The notes beneath the pieces are model-generated. The model was given only the letters and a program-made list of their open reading frames with translations, did no database searches and had not been told where the DNA came from. The translations under genes were made by a program, and so were the position numbers. DNA of 38,459 bases from an uncultured Selenomonadales bacterium (GTDB lineage: Bacteria; Bacillota; Negativicutes; Selenomonadales; Selenomonadaceae), in contig CAMHCS010000026.1 in NCBI GenBank assembly GCA_946183785.1, positions 1 to 38,459 on the forward strand, written 5' to 3'. Of the stretch, positions 1-7,638 are shown piece after piece (positions within the stretch are counted from its first letter, which is position 1; each line of letters starts with the position of its first letter).

Positions 1-2
1 TG

Positions 3-1611
3 TGGATAGTTTGTTTTATTTTACCACTTTGGCGACCTTTTTCGGTGTTTCCTTATCAAATGCTCGTGGACGGTCAGATCGACCTTTTGGCGGGACTCGC
101 GAAGACAGATGAGCGTCTCGGCATTATCGGCTACCCGGAGTTTCCCATGGGCAGCGAAACTTACAACATGATCAAGCACAGCGAAGACGACAGAATTACC
201 ATGTCGTATTCCACGCTGAACGGGATGAGGATCGGCGTGCTGGACAGCGCCATGGTGCAGGTGCTGCAAAAATTTCTTGACGCTCACAACATTAAGGAAG
301 CACTGAATAAGTCCCGCCGCGCCCCTGACGGGTCTTTTTCCGTCATGCTGCGTCAAAGTGCTCTCGACGTAGCTCTGCTACGACTTCGAGCACTTTTCCT
401 TGCCTGACGAAAAAATCCCTCGACAGGGCCACGACTTGACTTAATCAGTGCTTCCTTAACGCCGAAGTCGTCGTCTTTCCCGACCACCAGAGCCTGATAC
501 TTGCCTTTGCATGGCACCGGGTCGACACCATGGTGGCGGAGAGCGACGGCAGCTCTGAAAGGGAGGATATGTCTCTGCTCTACTCTTTCGGCGCTTCGGA
601 CTATTACCTTTGCGTGAGCAAGAGCAGGCCGGACCTACTCGCTGCGCTTTCGAGAGCCCAGGAACAGATGCTGGTGGACGAGCCGAATTTTGTCAGTTCG
701 CTCAAGATAAAATACGATATTGTGAGTCGGAAGCTTTCCGGCGCGGAAAAACATGGCTCAAGGAACATGATACGCTCCGGGTCGGCTATCTCAACAATTA
801 TCTCCCGTATAGCGATACTGACGCCAAAGGCGACGCCACTGGTCTTGTCCGCGACCTCGTTCCGCAGATTCTGGAGGAACTGGGGATTTTGCGTCTTGAT
901 GTTTCCTACACCGGCTATAACAGCTATGACGACATGATTGCGGCTATGAACGACGGAATGATCGACGTGGCTTTTCCTGTAGGCGGCGGGCTCTTTTTCT
1001 CGGAGGAGAGCAGCATCTACCAGTCCAATCCCGTTGCTTCCTTAAGCGCGGACCTGATTTACAGCGAAGACCATGTGCATAATACGCTCCAGACCTTCGC
1101 GGTGAACAGGAACAACCGCATTCAGTATTACTATATCCGGGCGCATTATCCAGACGCGATGATTTTCTATTGCTCCTCCGTTGATGAATGCCTGACGGCG
1201 GTAGCTGAAGGAAAAGTGCCCTACACCACGGCCAACGGGCTCAGAGCGGCTAAAATCCTCAAAAATCGCAAATTCCGCAAGCTTTCCATGAAACCGCTGA
1301 ATTGGCCCGAAAATCATTCCTTTGGGGTAAGCGTCGGCAACGAAAGACTCCTGAAAATCCTGAACCGGGGCGTGAACGCCATCGGCAAGGATCGTCTGGA
1401 AGCAATGATCAACCGTCACATCGGCAAGCTGTATTCCCGTTCGCTTTACGACATGATAATGGACCATCTCTGGATTATCGGTCTCTTGATCGCTGCGGCG
1501 GCCCTCCTGGCGGTGGCATTTTTCGCCCGGGAGTCTTCCCACGCCAAGCGTCGTATGGAGGAAAGGGAACAGGCCAGCAGAGCGCTGGAGAAAAGTCGCC
1601 CCCACCCGTAA
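3..1611 (+). pseudogene. Broken tandem solute-binding-domain sensor protein (EvgS/BvgS-type input region)
   Basis: The reading frame can be followed through three pieces: 3-290, 461-751 and 748-1611. The first two encode most of one SBP_bac_3/PBPb domain (pattern GQIDLLAG, STLNGMRIGVL). The third encodes a second PBPb domain (LRVGYLNNYLPYSD onward) followed by a membrane segment at about 1465-1530. This layout is the periplasmic input half of hybrid sensor kinases or similar signalling proteins. Three lesions are visible: a 164-bp mobile-element insertion at 296-459, a -1 frameshift at the A-run 747-751, and an abrupt 3' end. The coding frame runs into the terminator hairpin at 1595, shortly after the membrane segment, before any kinase or GGDEF domain. 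The 5' end lies outside the window or is also lost, because the first 40 bases are AT-rich and do not look like the family. I infer it is non-functional. A sequencing error could explain the homopolymer shift but not the insertion. Confidence 0.8.
292..459 (-). mobile_element. MITE copy 1 (160-bp core, TTAA duplication), inserted in the sensor gene
   Basis: The core is 296-455, flanked by TTAA at 292-295 and 456-459. The ends are inverted repeats: GGAAGCACTGAATAAGTC on the left, and its near-complement with one mismatch on the right. Read on the minus strand, all 160 bases match copy 4 (38083-38242). It carries no open reading frame long enough for a transposase. Removing the core plus one TTAA joins the flanking gene in frame and gives the natural-looking peptide AHNINAEVVVF. 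That fixes both the insertion point and the 4-bp target duplication. Confidence 0.92.
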
Positions 1612-1627
1612 AACGGGTGGGGGCGAC
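1595..1627. terminator. Bidirectional terminator between converging genes
   Basis: A perfect 15-bp inverted repeat has arms at 1595-1609 and 1613-1627 and a 3-base AAA loop. It is very GC-rich (GTCGCCCCCACCCGT). On the plus strand it is followed by TAATCATTTTT, and on the minus strand by TTTTC. It lies between the decayed sensor gene and the response regulator stop at 1631, so it can end transcripts from both sides. The sensor reading frame runs through the hairpin, which supports 3' truncation of that gene. Confidence 0.85.
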
Positions 1628-1630
1628 TAA

Positions 1631-2413
1631 TCATTTTTGCATTTGATGTAGCTGCTCGTATTTCTTTTTCTCGAAAAACTCTTCCAGCGATTTCAAAAGC
1701 GTTTCCTTGCCCGTGGTTTTTAACAGGTATCCGTCCGGCTTCAATTCCAGAACCTTCAATACGCTTTCACGATCGCCTTTGCCTGTCAGGAAAATGACCG
1801 GAATCGAGTCCGTTTTCGTCTCGCTGCGGATCATTTCCAGCACCTGTGGACCACTGGTCACGGGCATCTCGTAGTCCAGGAGGATCAGGTCCGGCTTGTT
1901 GTTCGCAATGTACATCAGCGCCTGTGCGCCCGAAGTGACGATGGTGACTCGGTAGCTGTCGGAAAGCCAGCTTTTGACCGTCTTCAGGAAAGTGTTGTCG
2001 TCATCGACAAGCAGGATGCTTTTCTTGCGTGCGTTTTCATCGTTGGCCTGCACGAGGCAATCCACTGTGTCAATCAGGGCATTGACGTCCAACGGGCGCA
2101 CAAAACGGGCAGCAATCAAAGCGGGAGGAATCGTCTCCTCCACCGTTTCAATTTCCTCAGCATTGCCGAGCAGAACCAAGAGCTTTTCCTCGTCGGCGCA
2201 GAGGTCTTTCAGATAGACGAGAAGATTGGAAGCGTCCGAAATGAATTCGCCCAGGTAAAAAATGAGGATGTCAGCCTCCGTGTGTTTTTCATTTACGGCG
2301 GCGACGGTTGCGTTCACAGGTAAAATCTCGTAACCGGCCTGCTCCAGATTTTTCTGGACGGCGTTCGTCATAAACGACGCGCTTTTTCGTATAATGATGG
2401 CTCTCTTGTTCAT
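1631..2413 (-). CDS. Tandem-receiver response regulator (pseudo-receiver plus REC), no output domain
   Basis: The protein has 260 residues and two receiver-like halves. The C-terminal half (about 131-250) has a full phosphorelay receiver set: acidic pair D137/D138 (ILLVDDD), phospho-acceptor D180 (LILLDYEMP), T210 (VIFLTG) and K232. The N-terminal half (about 1-120) has the same size and alternating hydrophobic pattern but lacks the acidic pair (AIIIRKSAS) and has Y53 where the aspartate should be (ILIFYLG). I therefore call it a pseudo-receiver. There is no DNA-binding or enzymatic output domain, so it likely works by protein contact. The start at 2413 is chosen over an in-frame ATG at 2458 because AGAGGGG lies just upstream of it. 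It converges on the broken sensor gene, a possible former partner. Confidence 0.85.
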   Translation of the reverse strand: MNKRAIIIRKSASFMTNAVQKNLEQAGYEILPVNATVAAVNEKHTEADILIFYLGEFISDASNLLVYLKDLCADEEKLLVLLGNAEEIETVEETIPPALIAARFVRPLDVNALIDTVDCLVQANDENARKKSILLVDDDNTFLKTVKSWLSDSYRVTIVTSGAQALMYIANNKPDLILLDYEMPVTSGPQVLEMIRSETKTDSIPVIFLTGKGDRESVLKVLELKPDGYLLKTTGKETLLKSLEEFFEKKKYEQLHQMQK

Positions 2414-2470
2414 ATCCGGCCCCCTCTTGCTAAGGCAATCCGTTTTTCCTATTGCCATAGTCTGCGTTTT

Positions 2471-2497
2471 ATTTTACCATATGCGGGGAAAAAGCAA
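2471..2497 (-). promoter_or_regulatory. Possible extended -10 promoter for the response regulator
   Basis: On the minus strand TTGCTT (2497-2492) is followed after 15 bases by TAAAAT (2476-2471), directly preceded by TGG as in extended -10 promoters. The short spacer makes it uncertain. It lies in the 115-bp gap between the lptA-like stop and the regulator start. Confidence 0.4.
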
Positions 2498-2528
2498 CTG
2501 CGCCGAATTTTGGGCATTGGTTTCTGTT

Positions 2529-3032
2529 TCAGTTTTCCTCGCTGACGATTTCTCCCGTCGCCACGTTGTATACGAGGCGCGAGAGTTTCTTCTTCTTTCC
2601 GTTGAGTATGCGCGTTATCCTGCCCGTGCATTCAGCGATTTTCGTGTCCCAGTTGAAGACGACGTCGTCCGCTTTGATGGTGAGATCGTCGCGTTCAAAG
2701 AGGATATTGTCTTTCAGGTGGGCGACGTGTGCTTGACCCTCCACATAGAGGTCGTCGCCACGGAATGTGAGCCCTTCCTGCAGCAGCGTTACGTTTCCCT
2801 GGGCCCAGACCTCCTGCGTGATGAGGCTGACCTGTGCGTGATCGGCGGTGACGGCGCGATCCTTTCCTGAGACGCGCACATGGCCGTCGAGCAGATAGCG
2901 CCCGGTGAAGATGTCGAAGGTCTGCTTGTCACAGGTAATTTCCGGACGCTCCGCGAAAGCAGTCGCAGCCGGGAGCAGGAGAAGCAGGGCGAAGAGGACG
3001 CCCCGAAAGAGCTTTTGTGTTGCCGTGTTCAT
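2529..3032 (-). CDS. lptA: LptA/OstA-like lipopolysaccharide-transport periplasmic protein
   Basis: The protein has 167 residues. It has a clear signal peptide (basic start, hydrophobic stretch to about residue 25, AFA cleavage context), then a repeating beta pattern typical of the OstA/LptA N domain: FTGRYLLDGHVRVSGKDR, AQVSLITQEVWAQGNVTL, DDLTIKADDVVFNW. In the known Lpt system LptA bridges lipopolysaccharide through the periplasm to the outer membrane. Its presence with Firmicute-type genes is the main sign of a diderm Firmicute. It is not accompanied here by lptB or lptC. The start has GGAAGGA about 7 bases upstream. The exact paralog assignment is by motif only. Confidence 0.8.
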   Translation of the reverse strand: MNTATQKLFRGVLFALLLLLPAATAFAERPEITCDKQTFDIFTGRYLLDGHVRVSGKDRAVTADHAQVSLITQEVWAQGNVTLLQEGLTFRGDDLYVEGQAHVAHLKDNILFERDDLTIKADDVVFNWDTKIAECTGRITRILNGKKKKLSRLVYNVATGEIVSEEN

Positions 3033-3072
3033 CTGAATCCTTCCTTTCGTGCATTTCCCCGCGTTCTTGCAG

Positions 3073-3101
3073 TTGCGGAGGAAATGAAAAAAATGTATAA
3101 T
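3073..3101 (+). promoter_or_regulatory. Sigma-70-type promoter of the birA operon
   Basis: TTGCGG (3073-3078) and TATAAT (3096-3101) are separated by exactly 17 bases. The expected start of transcription is near 3108, giving a leader of about 80 bases before birA. It lies between the divergent lptA-like gene and birA. Confidence 0.7.
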
Positions 3102-3186
3102 TGCGGCGTAGCGTTTATATTTTTATATTATATGAAGATGATTATTTTTTGAAAAGCCTTATTTTATCTTGAGAGCAGGGATTGTA

Positions 3187-4164
3187 TTGCAAAAGAAAGT
3201 GCTTGCGCTTTTGCGCGAAGCGGGCGACGGCTATATCTCCGGAGAGGAGATCGCGGGACGTTTGGGCGTTTCGCGCACGGCGGTCTGGAAGCACATTCGC
3301 GCGCTGAAGGCGGCGGGCTATGAGATCGAGAGCCACGCGCGGAAAGGATATTCGCTGCTGGACGCACCCGACCTTTTGCTGCCGCAGGAGATTCAGCCGA
3401 CGCTGCGGACGCAGGTCATCGGGAAGAACATGATTCATTTCAACGATATCCCGTCGTCGAACAACGAAGCGAAGCGGCTCGCGTTGGAAGGGGCGCCGGA
3501 CGGCACTGTGGTCGTAGCGGAAGCGCAGGGCGCGGGCAAGGGGCGCCTTTCCCGCGGCTGGTATTCGCCTTCGCAGAAAGGAATTTGGTTTTCCGTCGTG
3601 CTCCGCCCGTCGTTTTTGCCGCAGGAGGCGCCGAAATGCACGCTGATGGCAGCGGTGGCGGTCATGCGCGCGATGAAGGACATGGGGTTTTCCGTCGGGA
3701 TCAAGTGGCCGAACGACGTGCTCGACGATAACGGGAAAAAGCTCGTCGGCATTCTGACGGAAATGAGTGCGGAAATGGAGCGCGTCAATTTCGTGGTCAT
3801 CGGCACGGGCATCAATGTGAATCTTTGGCCGGAGGATTTTCCGGAGGACGTTAGGGACATAGCGACGTCGCTTTCCATGCTGCGCGGCGGCAGGGTGGAT
3901 CGACTGGAGCTTTTTGCGCGCGTACTGGAAGCGATGGACGAGCTGTATGTCAGCGTTGAAAACGACGGGTTCGGCACGGTGCTTGACGAATGGCGTCAAT
4001 ACTCGGTGACACTGGGGCAGGAAGTCAACGTGATCGGCGTCAGGGAATCGTTTTCGGGAACGGCGGCGGATATCGACGAAGACGGCGCGCTCCTGATCGA
4101 CACGCCGACAGGCCGTCGCCGCGTGTTGGCGGGAGACGTGTCCATTCGTCCGAGAAAGAAATAG
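3187..4164 (+). CDS. birA: Bifunctional biotin-[acetyl-CoA-carboxylase] ligase / biotin operon repressor
   Basis: The protein has about 325 residues. An N-terminal winged-helix domain (1-60, GVSRTAVWKHIRALKAAGY) is followed by the biotin ligase core with the biotinyl-AMP loop KGRLSRGW (118-125), KWPNDV (173-178) and KKLVGILTEM, and a C-terminal SH3-like domain. It attaches biotin to carboxylase carrier domains; with the HTH it probably also represses biotin genes. I prefer the TTG at 3187 because GAGCAGGG lies 6 bases upstream; an in-frame TTG at 3169 has no such site. It is the first gene of a tight operon with coaX, dusB and the M18 peptidase, although a 131-bp gap holding an old mobile-element relic separates it from coaX. 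Confidence 0.93.
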   Translation: MQKKVLALLREAGDGYISGEEIAGRLGVSRTAVWKHIRALKAAGYEIESHARKGYSLLDAPDLLLPQEIQPTLRTQVIGKNMIHFNDIPSSNNEAKRLALEGAPDGTVVVAEAQGAGKGRLSRGWYSPSQKGIWFSVVLRPSFLPQEAPKCTLMAAVAVMRAMKDMGFSVGIKWPNDVLDDNGKKLVGILTEMSAEMERVNFVVIGTGINVNLWPEDFPEDVRDIATSLSMLRGGRVDRLELFARVLEAMDELYVSVENDGFGTVLDEWRQYSVTLGQEVNVIGVRESFSGTAADIDEDGALLIDTPTGRRRVLAGDVSIRPRKK

Positions 4165-4173
4165 ATATTGTAT

Positions 4174-4280
4174 CCTGTCGGGGATTTTTCTTCAGGTCAG
4201 GAAGAAGGCGCGAAATCGTAGTCGCAGAACTGCGTCGAGCGCCATCGGACAAACATGAGGGAACGAGAACCGGTAGGGGA
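4174..4280 (+). repeat. Eroded relic of the 160-bp MITE family
   Basis: The birA-coaX gap aligns by eye with the middle of MITE copy 3. CCTGTCG..GGGATTTTT matches the family's CCTTGTCGAGGGATTTTTT. The stretch 4190-4221 matches copy 3 at 25 of 32 positions. CTGCGTCGA.CG and ACATGA..GAA....GACC-like blocks follow in order, ending at CCGGTAGGGG. Both terminal repeats are lost. The right edge runs into the coaX ribosome site. It lies on the same strand as copies 2-4. Confidence 0.6.
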
Positions 4281-4295
4281 TTTTGGAGGAAAGCT

Positions 4296-5114
4296 ATGCT
4301 TTTGGTTTTTGACATCGGCAACAGTAATATCGTGCTCGGCACTTATGAGGGCAGGCGTCTGATGAAGCACTGGCGCATTTCGACGGATCGGCAGAAGACC
4401 GGCGACGAGTACGGCATGCTGATCAATAACCTGTTCCGCTTCCAGGGGATTCGCATGACGGATATCGACGCGATCATCATTTCGTCTGTGGTGCCGCCGT
4501 TAGTGGTGCCGCTTGTCAAGATGTGCGAGCGGTATTTTCGCCTGCGCCCGTTGATCGTGGGGCCGGGCATTAAGACAGGCATACGGCTTCGCTATGAGAA
4601 TCCTCGGGAAATCGGCGCGGATCGTATTGTCAATTCGGTCGGCGCGTTCGAGCAATACGGCGGGCCTTTGATTGTCGTCGACATCGGGACCGCGACGACC
4701 TTTGACATCGTGGACACGAACGGCGACTATCTCGGCGGCGTCATCGCGCCGGGGATCGGTATTTCCACCGAGGCGCTGTTCCAGCGGGCGGCGCAGCTTC
4801 CGCGCGTCGCGCTGGTGACGCCGAAGACGATCATCTGTAAGAATACGGTGACGGGCATGCAGGCAGGCGTCATTTTCGGCTTCGTCGGGCAGATTGACGA
4901 GATCGTGCGGCGGATCAAGGCGGAAATGAAGCAGGAGATGAAGGTCATTGCAACGGGCGGTCTTGCTCGTATGATCTCACGGGAGTCGAAGACCATTGAC
5001 AAAGTAGACAATTTCCTGACGCTGACCGGGCTTCGCGTGCTCTATGAGCGCAACGTCTCGGCGGACGATAAAAAGTCCGACGAGAAAAAGTGCGAGGACA
5101 AGAAGCCGCAATGA
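4296..5114 (+). CDS. coaX: Type III pantothenate kinase
   Basis: The protein has 272 residues of the ASKHA-fold CoaX family, the first step of coenzyme A synthesis (pantothenate to 4'-phosphopantothenate). The nucleotide motif DIGNSN (6-11), the substrate motif EIGADR (105-110) and the second phosphate motif VDIGTATT (128-135) are all intact. A charged tail (about the last 20 residues, rich in D and K) is unusual but not disruptive. The ATG at 4296 is preceded by GGAGGA. An upstream extension of the frame overlaps birA and is not coding. The stop overlaps the dusB start (ATGA at 5111-5114), which indicates translational coupling. Confidence 0.95.
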   Translation: MLLVFDIGNSNIVLGTYEGRRLMKHWRISTDRQKTGDEYGMLINNLFRFQGIRMTDIDAIIISSVVPPLVVPLVKMCERYFRLRPLIVGPGIKTGIRLRYENPREIGADRIVNSVGAFEQYGGPLIVVDIGTATTFDIVDTNGDYLGGVIAPGIGISTEALFQRAAQLPRVALVTPKTIICKNTVTGMQAGVIFGFVGQIDEIVRRIKAEMKQEMKVIATGGLARMISRESKTIDKVDNFLTLTGLRVLYERNVSADDKKSDEKKCEDKKPQ

Positions 5115-6097
5115 AAATCGGGAATCTCGACTTTCTGACGCCGGTTTTTCTCGCGCCGATGGCGGGTGTGACCGATACGCCTTACCGCATTCTCGCTCGG
5201 GAAATGGGATGCGCGATGGCGTTCGCGGAAATGGTCAGCGTACTTGGCATTCATTTTCGAAACGAAAAGACGTTGGCCATGCTCCAAACCGTGCCGGAGG
5301 AGCGGCCTCTGGCTATGCAGCTTTTCGGCGCGCGCCCCGAGCCTGTTGCGGAGGCAGCGGCTTATGTGGAAAGCCTTGGCTGCGCGGACGCGATCGATTT
5401 CAACATGGGCTGTCCCGCGCCGAAGATTGTGAAGAACGGCGCGGGATCAGCGCTTTTAAAGGAGCCTGCGCTCGCAGGGAAAATCCTTTCCGCGTTGGTC
5501 AGGGCGACGAAGCTTCCCGTGACGGTGAAAATGCGGATCGGCTGGGATGAAACGAGCATAAACGCCGTGGAGATGGCGAAACGCGCGGAAGCGGCAGGCG
5601 TCGCGGCAATCGCCGTGCATGGACGAACGCGGGAGCAGTATTACAAGGGCCATGCGGACTGGCGTATGATCGCGGAGGTCAAGCGCGCGGTAAAAGTTCC
5701 CGTGATTGCCAACGGGGATATCCGCACGACGGACGACCTTTCCCGTGTGTTCCGCGAGACAGGCTGCGACGGCGTGATGATCGGCCGCGCGGCGCAGGGC
5801 AACCCGTGGATTTTCAAATCGTTTCGCTCGTTCCTGGAAACGGGCGTCGAAACGCCTCCGCCGACCATCGAAGAGCGCGGCGCACTGATTTTGCGTCATC
5901 TCGATATGCTGATTCAATACAAGGGCGATTATATCGGCGCGAGAGAAATGCGCAAGCACGCCACATGGTACACAAAGGGCATGAAGGGCGGCGGAAACCT
6001 TCGCGACGCTTTTAACCGCGCGGAGACGAGAGAGGATTTTCAGGAGATTGTTGAAAGAATGGTAAAATATAAACGGGGAGACGATAATTTTGGCTGA
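5111..6097 (+). CDS. dusB: tRNA-dihydrouridine synthase (DusB type)
   Basis: The protein has 328 residues and is a flavin-dependent enzyme reducing uridines in the tRNA D-loop. It has the family start PVFLAPMAGVTDTPYR, the catalytic cysteine C101 in NMGCPAPK, the HGRTREQYYKG motif and the FMN phosphate motif IANGDI, followed by GVMIGRAAQGNPW. The length is normal. It starts inside the coaX stop and its own stop overlaps the start of the next gene. The same birA-coaX-dusB run is, to my knowledge, common in Firmicutes. Confidence 0.94.
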   Translation: MKIGNLDFLTPVFLAPMAGVTDTPYRILAREMGCAMAFAEMVSVLGIHFRNEKTLAMLQTVPEERPLAMQLFGARPEPVAEAAAYVESLGCADAIDFNMGCPAPKIVKNGAGSALLKEPALAGKILSALVRATKLPVTVKMRIGWDETSINAVEMAKRAEAAGVAAIAVHGRTREQYYKGHADWRMIAEVKRAVKVPVIANGDIRTTDDLSRVFRETGCDGVMIGRAAQGNPWIFKSFRSFLETGVETPPPTIEERGALILRHLDMLIQYKGDYIGAREMRKHATWYTKGMKGGGNLRDAFNRAETREDFQEIVERMVKYKRGDDNFG

Positions 6098-7496
6098 CAA
6101 AAAGAAAAAACAGGAAGAAAAAGATATCCACGCATGGAATACTTACTCGGAAGCGGAGAAGAAAAAGGTTTACGCGCTGGCCGACGATTACCGCGACTTC
6201 ATCTCGGATTGCAAGACCGAGCGCGAGAGCGCGGCGGAGGCGGTCCGTATGGCGGAGGCTGCAGGCTATGTCGAGCTTTCCGAGGCGATTCGCAAAAAGA
6301 AAAAGCTGAAGGCGGGCGACAAGGTCTACGCCGTCGGCATGAAAAAGACGGTTGCGCTGTTCCAGCTCGGCACGCGCCCGATGGAGGACGGCCTCGCGAT
6401 TCTCGGCGCGCACATCGACACCTGCCGTCTCGATCTTAAGCAGAATCCTCTTTATGAGGAAGGCGGCATGGCCTATTTTGACACGCATTATTACGGAGGA
6501 ATCAAAAAATATCAATGGGTGACGCTGCCCCTCGCGCTGCATGGCGTCGTCGTGAAAAAGGACGGCAAGACGCTCGAGATCACCGTCGGCGAGAATGAGG
6601 GCGATCCTGTCTTTTGCGTTACCGATCTTTTGATTCATCTCGCCCAGGAGCAGATGGAGAAAAAAGCGGCGAAAGTCGTCGAGGGCGAAAAGCTCGATAT
6701 CCTCGTCGGCAGTTTGCCCCTTCCCGACGAGGAAAAGCACGCAGTCAAGGGCGGCGTGCTCGCGATTCTTTCCGCGAAATACGGAATCACGAAAGACGAT
6801 TTTATTTCGGCGGAGCTGACGCTTGTTCCGGCCGGCCGCGCCCGGTCGATGGGCTTCGACCGCAGCATGACCCTCGGCTACGGGCAGGATGACCGCGTCT
6901 GCGCGTTCACGTCGCTTCGCGCGATGCTCGAGACGAAAAAGACGGCGCGCACGGCCTGCTGCCTGCTCGTCGATAAGGAGGAAATCGGCAGCGTCGGCGC
7001 GACGGGAATGCAGTCGCGATTCTTCGAGAATACCCTGGCGGAATTGATGGAAGCGGCAGGGGAGCGAGGCGAGCTTCGGCTTCGCCGCGCGCTGGCGAAC
7101 TCGAAAATGCTCTCGTCGGACGTAAGTTCCGGCTTTGACGCGCTCTATGCCAGCGCTTTCGACAAGAAGAATGTCGCCTATCTCGGCGGCGGCATGGTGT
7201 TCAACAAGTTCACCGGCGCGCGCGGCAAGTCCGGCTCCAACGACGCGAACGCAGAATATCTCGGCGAGCTTCGCGCTATGATGGACAAGCATAAGGTCCG
7301 TTTCCAGACGGCGGAGCTCGGCAAGGTCGATCTCGGCGGCGGCGGCACGATTGCTTATATCATGGCGCTTTACGGAATGCAGGTCATTGACTGCGGCGTT
7401 CCGGTGCTTTCCATGCACGCGCCCTGGGAAGTCACGAGCATTGTCGACCTCTACGAGGTCACGAAGGGCTACAGGGCATTCCTCGCCGAAGCGTAA
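6090..7496 (+). CDS. M18 family aminopeptidase (aspartyl/leucyl aminopeptidase type)
   Basis: The protein has 468 residues and is a cytosolic di-zinc aminopeptidase. Metal and catalytic residues expected for M18 are visible: H108 and D110 (GAHIDTC), D267 or D268 (GYGQDDR), E297/E298 (DKEEIGS), D344 (SSDVSSGFD) and H443 (LSMHAPWE). The start is TTG at 6090 with GGGGAG upstream; it overlaps the dusB stop by 8 bases. The N-terminal 12 residues are very lysine-rich. It ends the birA operon. Substrate preference cannot be read from the sequence. Confidence 0.93.
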   Translation: MADKKKKQEEKDIHAWNTYSEAEKKKVYALADDYRDFISDCKTERESAAEAVRMAEAAGYVELSEAIRKKKKLKAGDKVYAVGMKKTVALFQLGTRPMEDGLAILGAHIDTCRLDLKQNPLYEEGGMAYFDTHYYGGIKKYQWVTLPLALHGVVVKKDGKTLEITVGENEGDPVFCVTDLLIHLAQEQMEKKAAKVVEGEKLDILVGSLPLPDEEKHAVKGGVLAILSAKYGITKDDFISAELTLVPAGRARSMGFDRSMTLGYGQDDRVCAFTSLRAMLETKKTARTACCLLVDKEEIGSVGATGMQSRFFENTLAELMEAAGERGELRLRRALANSKMLSSDVSSGFDALYASAFDKKNVAYLGGGMVFNKFTGARGKSGSNDANAEYLGELRAMMDKHKVRFQTAELGKVDLGGGGTIAYIMALYGMQVIDCGVPVLSMHAPWEVTSIVDLYEVTKGYRAFLAEA

Positions 7497-7507
7497 TTTT
7501 TCTATTC

Positions 7508-7536
7508 TTGACAAACAGCAATTACAACTTTATAAT
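7508..7536 (+). promoter_or_regulatory. Perfect-consensus sigma-70 promoter for the cation efflux gene
   Basis: TTGACA (7508-7513), 17 bases, TATAAT (7531-7536): both boxes and the spacer are exact consensus. Transcription should start near 7543, giving a leader of about 278 bases before the ATG at 7821. It is the strongest promoter in the window by sequence. Confidence 0.88.
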
Positions 7537-7542
7537 GGATAG

Positions 7543-7638
7543 AAATTATGAAGCTGCCTTCCCAAAATTCGGGAAGGCAGTTCTGCGTTATATGGGGGAG
7601 TGTAAAACGCTCTCATTTTCGTTCTCATATATTCGTTG
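7543..7638 (+). promoter_or_regulatory. Structured leader with two hairpins upstream of MITE copy 2
   Basis: The first hairpin is perfect: CTGCCTTCCC (7554-7563), loop of 7, GGGAAGGCAG (7571-7580). The second is weaker: GGGAGTG (7596-7602), loop TAAAA, CGCTCTC (7608-7614), two wobble pairs, then ATTTTCG. Neither has a strong T-run. I recognise no known riboswitch. It could be an attenuator or merely an mRNA-stabilising structure. Together with MITE copy 2 it fills the 324-bp gap between the M18 gene and the transporter. Confidence 0.45.

Noticed and set aside
292..459. CRISPR or direct-repeat array interpretation of the dispersed repeats
   Set aside because: Copies are kilobases apart, in both orientations, with target duplications and no spacer pattern.
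740..760. Programmed -1 frameshift at the A-run of the sensor gene
   Set aside because: Only five A residues, no canonical X-XXY-YYZ heptamer and no downstream structure noted; the gene is already broken by a MITE and 3' loss.
1035..1055. GCTTCCTTAA, identical to the right MITE end, inside the sensor pseudogene
   Set aside because: It lies in continuous coding sequence with no partner end or internal element nearby; chance match. The same applies to CGCTTCCTTAA near 8920 in the CDF gene.
6012..7514. Long minus-strand open frame opposite the M18 peptidase
   Set aside because: Shadow of the GC-rich plus-strand gene; no family resemblance, while the plus strand has full M18 motifs.
7543..7638. 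Manganese (yybP-ykoY) or NiCo riboswitch in the CDF leader
   Set aside because: The conserved cores I know of these classes were not seen; only simple hairpins are present.
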